Assembly (NCBI GenBank): GCA_009695065.1
Contig: SIBR01000021.1
Location: 1 to 58,098, forward strand
Reading direction: 5' to 3'
Length of the DNA stretch: 58,098 nucleotides
Source: Opitutus sp.
GTDB lineage: Bacteria > Verrucomicrobiota > Verrucomicrobiae > Opitutales > Opitutaceae
Position numbers and translations under genes: made by a program
The notes under the pieces: generated by a model
The model's input: the letters and a program-made list of their open reading frames with translations, nothing else
What the model was told of the DNA's origin: nothing
The model's database searches: none
Shown here: positions 54,542-58,098 of the stretch, piece by piece
Numbering within the stretch: position 1 is the stretch's first letter
How the letters are laid out: each line of letters begins with the position of its first letter

Positions 54542-56674
54542 ATGAAGCTTATTTGCGTCTTACCCTGTTTTTTTTCTGTAGCCGGTTTATGGGCGCAAAG
54601 CGGTGCCGACTGGCCGAGCTACCTCGGCGGAGAAGACCGCAGCCATTATTCCACGCTCGCGCAGATCACGCCCGCCAACGTGCAGCGACTTGAGGTGGCG
54701 TGGATGTATCGCTCGGGCGACTTCAAGCCCGACATGCGGAAGCAGATTCAATGCAATCCGCTCGTGGTTGGCGGCGTGCTCTACGGGACGACGGCGCTGC
54801 AGAAACTCGTCGCGTTGGACGCGGCCACGGGCCGAGAGCTGTGGCGTTTTGATCCCCACACGGATGGGCGGTCGAAGATGGGCGACGTCCGGCATCGCGG
54901 TCTCGCTTATTGGACCAAGGGTGGCGACCGGCGTCTTGTGCTCGCCCACGATCGGTACCTCTACGTGGTGGATGCCGGCACGGGCCGGCTCGTTCGCTCG
55001 TTCGGCGATCAGGGGATGATCGATTTCAAGGCCGGCCAGGCCACGGACAAGATGGTGCTGAATTCCGGTACGCCCGGTGTCGTGTTCGGGGATCTTTACA
55101 TCCTGCCGACCCGGACGAGCGAGTCGCACGGCACCGCGGCGGCGGGGCATATCCGGGCCTACGATCTTAATACGGGGCGCCTCGTCTGGACGTTTCACAC
55201 GATCCCGCAGCCGGGTGAATACGGATATGAAACCTGGCCGCCGGACGCCTGGAAGTCCTTCGGTGGGGCGAACTGCTGGGCGGGCATGGCCCTAGACAAA
55301 GAGCGCGGCCTCGTTTTTGTACCGACGGGTTCGGCGGCCTACGATTTCTGGGGCGGCAACCGGGTCGGCGAGAATCTCTTCAGTAATTCATTGATTTGTC
55401 TGGATGCGCGCACGGGAAAGCGGGTGTGGCACTATCAAATGATCCGGCATGACATTTGGGACCGCGATCTTCCGGCGCCCCCCAATTTGCTCACGATCCG
55501 CAGGGACGGGCGCGAGATTCCTGCCGTGGCCCAAACGACCAAATCCGGCCATGTTTTCGTGTTTCATCGCGAAACGGGCGAGCCGCTTTTCCCGATCGAG
55601 GAACGCCCGGCTCCGGCCTCGGACATTCCGGGCGAGGTAACGTGGCCGACCCAGCCCCTGCCGGTTTCGCCGGCTCCGTTCAGCCGGCAGACCCTGGCGT
55701 ATGAAGACCTGACCAACCTGACGCCCGCGGCCCATCGGGCCGCAGTCGATCGCTTCGCGCGATTGCGGCAGCACGTGCCGTTTCAACCGCCCAGCCGCGA
55801 AGGGACCATCGTCAACCCTGGTCTGGATGGTGGCGGGGAGTGGGGCGGCGCGGCGGTCGATCCGGCGGGCGTCATGTATGTGAATGGCAGCGATACGCCG
55901 TGGATTCTTACAATGGTGGAAGCGTCAGGGGGAGGGAGCGCCAGCAAGCACGACCTCGGCCGCGGCACTTATCTTCGATTTTGCTCTGGATGTCATCAGG
56001 TCGATCGGGCCGGGAACCCGTTGCAGAATATTCCGGCGCTCAACAAGCTTAACGAGCGCCTGCGGCGGGACGAGGTGATGACCTTGATCGGCGCCGGACG
56101 CGGAGTAATGCCGGCTTTTGGTTTTCTGGCCGAGGCTGCTCGGGAAACCTTGGTGGACTATCTCATGGGCGCGATCGGGGCACCGACCGCGTTGCTTACC
56201 GCGCGGAACGACGGGGCACAATCGACAAGCCCGGCCGACATGAGCAGCGTGCCTTGGGTGGTGAGTTATGAGCGCTGGTTGGATCCGAACGGATATCCAG
56301 CGGTGAAACCGCCGTGGGGCACACTCAGCGCCATCGACCTCAATACAGGGCAGTACCTGTGGAAAGTCCCGCTGGGCGAGCTTCCGGAGCTCACGGCGCA
56401 GGGGCATGCGCCAACTGGAACCGCCAACTACGGCGGCCCCGTGGTGACCGCAGGCGGCTTGGTCTTCATCGCGGCGACACAGGACGAAATGATTCGAGCA
56501 TTTGATCGCAAGACCGGCCGGATTTTGTGGCAGAGCAAGCTGCCAACCGGCGGTTATGCGACTCCTTCGACCTATATGGCCGGCGGGCGACAATATATCG
56601 TCATTGCGTGCGGCGGCGGAAAGCTCGGGTCGAAATCGGATGATGTCTACGTCGCGTTTGCGCTGCCCCAATAG
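54542..56674 (+). CDS. PQQ- and haem c-dependent dehydrogenase (quinoprotein)
   Basis: A 710-residue exported protein. After a signal peptide comes an eight-bladed quinoprotein propeller with DWPSYLGGEDRSHYS and tryptophan-docking repeats such as LVALDAATGRELWRFDP, IRAYDLNTGRLVWTF and MIRAFDRKTGRILWQS. A cytochrome c domain is inserted near residue 480 (FCSGCHQVDRAGNPLQNIP) with MPAFG as probable axial Met, after which the propeller resumes (WGTLSAIDLNTGQYLW). It is similar to glucose/quinate-type quinoproteins. No pqq synthesis genes are in the window, so PQQ would come from elsewhere. Confidence 0.9.
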   Translation: MKLICVLPCFFSVAGLWAQSGADWPSYLGGEDRSHYSTLAQITPANVQRLEVAWMYRSGDFKPDMRKQIQCNPLVVGGVLYGTTALQKLVALDAATGRELWRFDPHTDGRSKMGDVRHRGLAYWTKGGDRRLVLAHDRYLYVVDAGTGRLVRSFGDQGMIDFKAGQATDKMVLNSGTPGVVFGDLYILPTRTSESHGTAAAGHIRAYDLNTGRLVWTFHTIPQPGEYGYETWPPDAWKSFGGANCWAGMALDKERGLVFVPTGSAAYDFWGGNRVGENLFSNSLICLDARTGKRVWHYQMIRHDIWDRDLPAPPNLLTIRRDGREIPAVAQTTKSGHVFVFHRETGEPLFPIEERPAPASDIPGEVTWPTQPLPVSPAPFSRQTLAYEDLTNLTPAAHRAAVDRFARLRQHVPFQPPSREGTIVNPGLDGGGEWGGAAVDPAGVMYVNGSDTPWILTMVEASGGGSASKHDLGRGTYLRFCSGCHQVDRAGNPLQNIPALNKLNERLRRDEVMTLIGAGRGVMPAFGFLAEAARETLVDYLMGAIGAPTALLTARNDGAQSTSPADMSSVPWVVSYERWLDPNGYPAVKPPWGTLSAIDLNTGQYLWKVPLGELPELTAQGHAPTGTANYGGPVVTAGGLVFIAATQDEMIRAFDRKTGRILWQSKLPTGGYATPSTYMAGGRQYIVIACGGGKLGSKSDDVYVAFALPQ

Positions 56675-56751
56675 TGCCAATCAAGGAATATCTTCGTGCT
56701 CGTTCCTCGTCTCTCCTGGTGGGAGAATGAAGGACGAAAACCGCAATTGAT

Positions 56752-57846
56752 TCAAGTGGTGGTGCCGCTGAAAAATTGCGGCTCGAGCACGCCGCGCACG
56801 GGAGTGGAGCTTCCGATCGCATCGATCGCCATCCGGCCCAATTTTCGGAAATCGTAGCGCAAGCAGCTGATCCCTGCTCTCGTTGCAAAATCTGTCCCCA
56901 TAACGGAAAGGAGCCCGACGCGGGTAGGGCAATGGAGCCCGGCCACTGACGCGGCGGCGGCGAGAAGCGCCGTCACATTGTCCTCGGGGCAAACGAGGGC
57001 GGTGCGTTTCGTTGAGCGCCGCAACCGGTCGATGATCTGGGTGCGTTCCTGATCGGTGCCGCCGGGCTCGATAGGGCTCAAGCGGCTGCGACAACCGAGT
57101 TCATCGGCAGCTGTCACAAGCGCGGCGCTGAATTCGGCGACAGCCGGGTCACCCAGAAACGGTTCGATCGGAATAATCTGTTCAAAGCCGCGGCCGAGTA
57201 AATGCGCGAGCGCCTTGAGCGCACCGGAGCGAAAATCAGCGCTAATATTACTGTAACTCTCCAAGTCGCAGGAACGGAATAACACGACCGCTGGCTTCAA
57301 TCGCGCGGCGTGCACCCGCAAGCTATCGTCTCCCCAGACGTGATCGAGCACGAATCCCCCGGCGGCATCGCCGTGACGATCAAGGAAGTCGTTCAGAATC
57401 GCCCGCTGTTGGGCGATCTGGGCGAAGACCGGCGGTTCGTGGGGGTTCGGATGGTTGACGAGCAACTCGTCATGCCAAAGCAGCATCGTGCGGTGCAGCG
57501 CCCCACAGCCGACGCTCACTCCTTCGAGAAGCTCCCGGTATTGTTCGCTGTCGAGTTCTAGTCTACGGATCAGGCACGCTACGGGTTTGGGCCGGTCAAG
57601 CAGTGCGCGGGCTGTGGCCGGATAGTAGCGACCGCTGGTGGGATGCTGCCAGATTTCGCCATCCTGGGTCAATTTCTGGAGAATCCTGAAAACGGTTGTG
57701 TTGGCTACGCCAAATCGTTTGCCGAACTCCCGGGTGGTGGGAAGGGGCCGATCGGTCGGGCCATTTGTCACGGCCCGCCGAACACGGGCGAAGAGATCAA
57801 GGTTGGTAGGCCGTCTGGGGTCATTTGAACTTTGGGCTTGAGCCAT
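56752..57846 (-). CDS. GntR-type winged-helix regulator with LacI-like sensor domain
   Basis: A 364-residue regulator. The N-terminal winged helix of GntR type (LPTTREFGKRFGVANTTVFR, then ILQKLTQDGEIWQHP) is followed by a LacI/periplasmic-binding-like effector domain (about residues 85-360: VACLIRRLEL, TALVCPEDNVTALLAA, VGLLSVMGTDF). This hybrid is frequent among sugar-responsive regulators of verrucomicrobia. It converges on the PQQ dehydrogenase gene and is divergent from the Tat-exported gene at 58028. An inverted repeat lies in its own promoter, so autoregulation is likely. Start at ATG 57846. Confidence 0.85.
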   Translation of the reverse strand: MAQAQSSNDPRRPTNLDLFARVRRAVTNGPTDRPLPTTREFGKRFGVANTTVFRILQKLTQDGEIWQHPTSGRYYPATARALLDRPKPVACLIRRLELDSEQYRELLEGVSVGCGALHRTMLLWHDELLVNHPNPHEPPVFAQIAQQRAILNDFLDRHGDAAGGFVLDHVWGDDSLRVHAARLKPAVVLFRSCDLESYSNISADFRSGALKALAHLLGRGFEQIIPIEPFLGDPAVAEFSAALVTAADELGCRSRLSPIEPGGTDQERTQIIDRLRRSTKRTALVCPEDNVTALLAAAASVAGLHCPTRVGLLSVMGTDFATRAGISCLRYDFRKLGRMAIDAIGSSTPVRGVLEPQFFSGTTT

Positions 57847-57892
57847 AAAAATGAACAAAACGAGGGGTGGGGCAACGCAAGCAGGATGTAGG

Positions 57893-57915
57893 TGCAACAA
57901 AAAATTAACGTTGCA
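57893..57915. promoter_or_regulatory. Inverted repeat TGCAAC-N11-GTTGCA in the regulator promoter
   Basis: TGCAAC (57893-57898) and GTTGCA (57910-57915) form a perfect 6-bp inverted repeat with an AT-rich 11-base spacer, between the regulator and the divergent exported-protein gene. The TTGTTGCAC half-site also occurs at 49347-49355. Confidence 0.55.
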
Positions 57916-58027
57916 GAACAGGGAACTGCTGTCCTTTCTGTAAGGCAACCCCGCAGACTTGGCCGAGAGGAATCCCCAATCTCTCACTCGAACTGCTTCA
58001 CGCCATCTCAATTTCCTTGATCAATCG

Positions 58028-58098
58028 ATGCGCATGACGACGCAACCCGCTGAGACCACCTCTCGCCGGGCTTTTCTAAAACTTTCCTCATCGGCTGC
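58028..58098 (+). CDS. N-terminus of a Tat-exported protein (cut by window end)
   Basis: ATG at 58028 opens MRMTTQPAETTSRRAFLKLS, a twin-arginine signal (SRRAFLK). Only 23 complete codons are present, so the product is unknown. Divergent from the GntR/LacI-type regulator, it is probably part of the same regulon. Confidence 0.75.
   Translation, partial: MRMTTQPAETTSRRAFLKLSSSA

Noticed and set aside
1..58098. CRISPR arrays, insertion sequences, prophage or integron
   Set aside because: No regularly spaced direct repeats, transposase, integrase or phage structural genes were found in either strand.

Overview
The window looks like chromosome of a high-GC bacterium of the phylum Verrucomicrobiota, most likely close to Opitutaceae. 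This is inference from gene content: a lexA-imuA-imuB-dnaE2 SOS mutagenesis cassette with a TGTTC-N4-GAACA LexA operator, the operator form I recall as described for Verrucomicrobia; a fused SecDF; a PVC-type haem-binding dehydrogenase beside an SGNH protein; several Gfo/Idh/MocA oxidoreductases; and Tat-exported sugar-metabolism proteins. There is no rRNA, CRISPR array, phage or recognisable insertion sequence. One tRNA gene, tRNA-Arg(ACG), is present.

Layout. 1-1101 has no convincing gene and is full of hairpins; it may hold an unknown structured RNA and a palindrome cluster. 1102-3681 is hrpB. 3786-6508 (minus) is a two-gene Gfo/Idh/MocA oxidoreductase and class III aminotransferase operon. 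6881-11433 (minus) is a CocE-type hydrolase followed by two adjacent, badly broken genes: a methyltransferase and a GH32/43-like protein. 11544-17971 (minus) is the SOS cassette lexA, a possible 54-codon ORF, imuA, imuB and dnaE2. 18094-18815 is the wreck of a KefB-type antiporter. 19013-22945 (minus) holds a Tat-exported TIM-barrel protein, a methyltransferase with a frameshifted tail, and speA.

23038-28090 is core machinery on the plus strand: yajC, secDF, recJ and tRNA-Arg. 28242-31530 holds a methyltransferase, an amidohydrolase and a ROK-like kinase. 31811-35093 is a compact D-amino-acid utilisation operon: exported N-acyl-D-amino-acid deacylase, APC permease and RidA. 35258-44457 is mixed metabolism: Gfo/Idh/MocA proteins, an SGNH hydrolase, an aldo/keto reductase, HPF, a short-chain dehydrogenase with an overlapping RluA-type pseudouridine synthase, and M28 and M14 peptidases. 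44456-49102 is translation-related: gltX converges on a glnS-yceH-thrH operon.

49586-56674 is a run of four exported proteins on the plus strand: an SGNH-like protein, a cytochrome c-containing PVC dehydrogenase, a tandem SIS-fold protein and a PQQ- plus haem-dependent dehydrogenase. A GntR/LacI-type regulator (56752-57846, minus) closes the run and is divergent from a Tat-exported protein cut by the window end. A shared TTGTTGCAC motif in front of the four-gene run and in the regulator's own promoter suggests one regulated extracytoplasmic oxidation system. This is the best candidate for a poorly described system here.

At least eleven inactivating lesions fall in only four loci (6881-9425, 18094-18815 and the tail of 20254-20877), while all the long core genes are open. 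That argues for real gene decay, although several lesions lie in homopolymers and sequencing error must be excluded.
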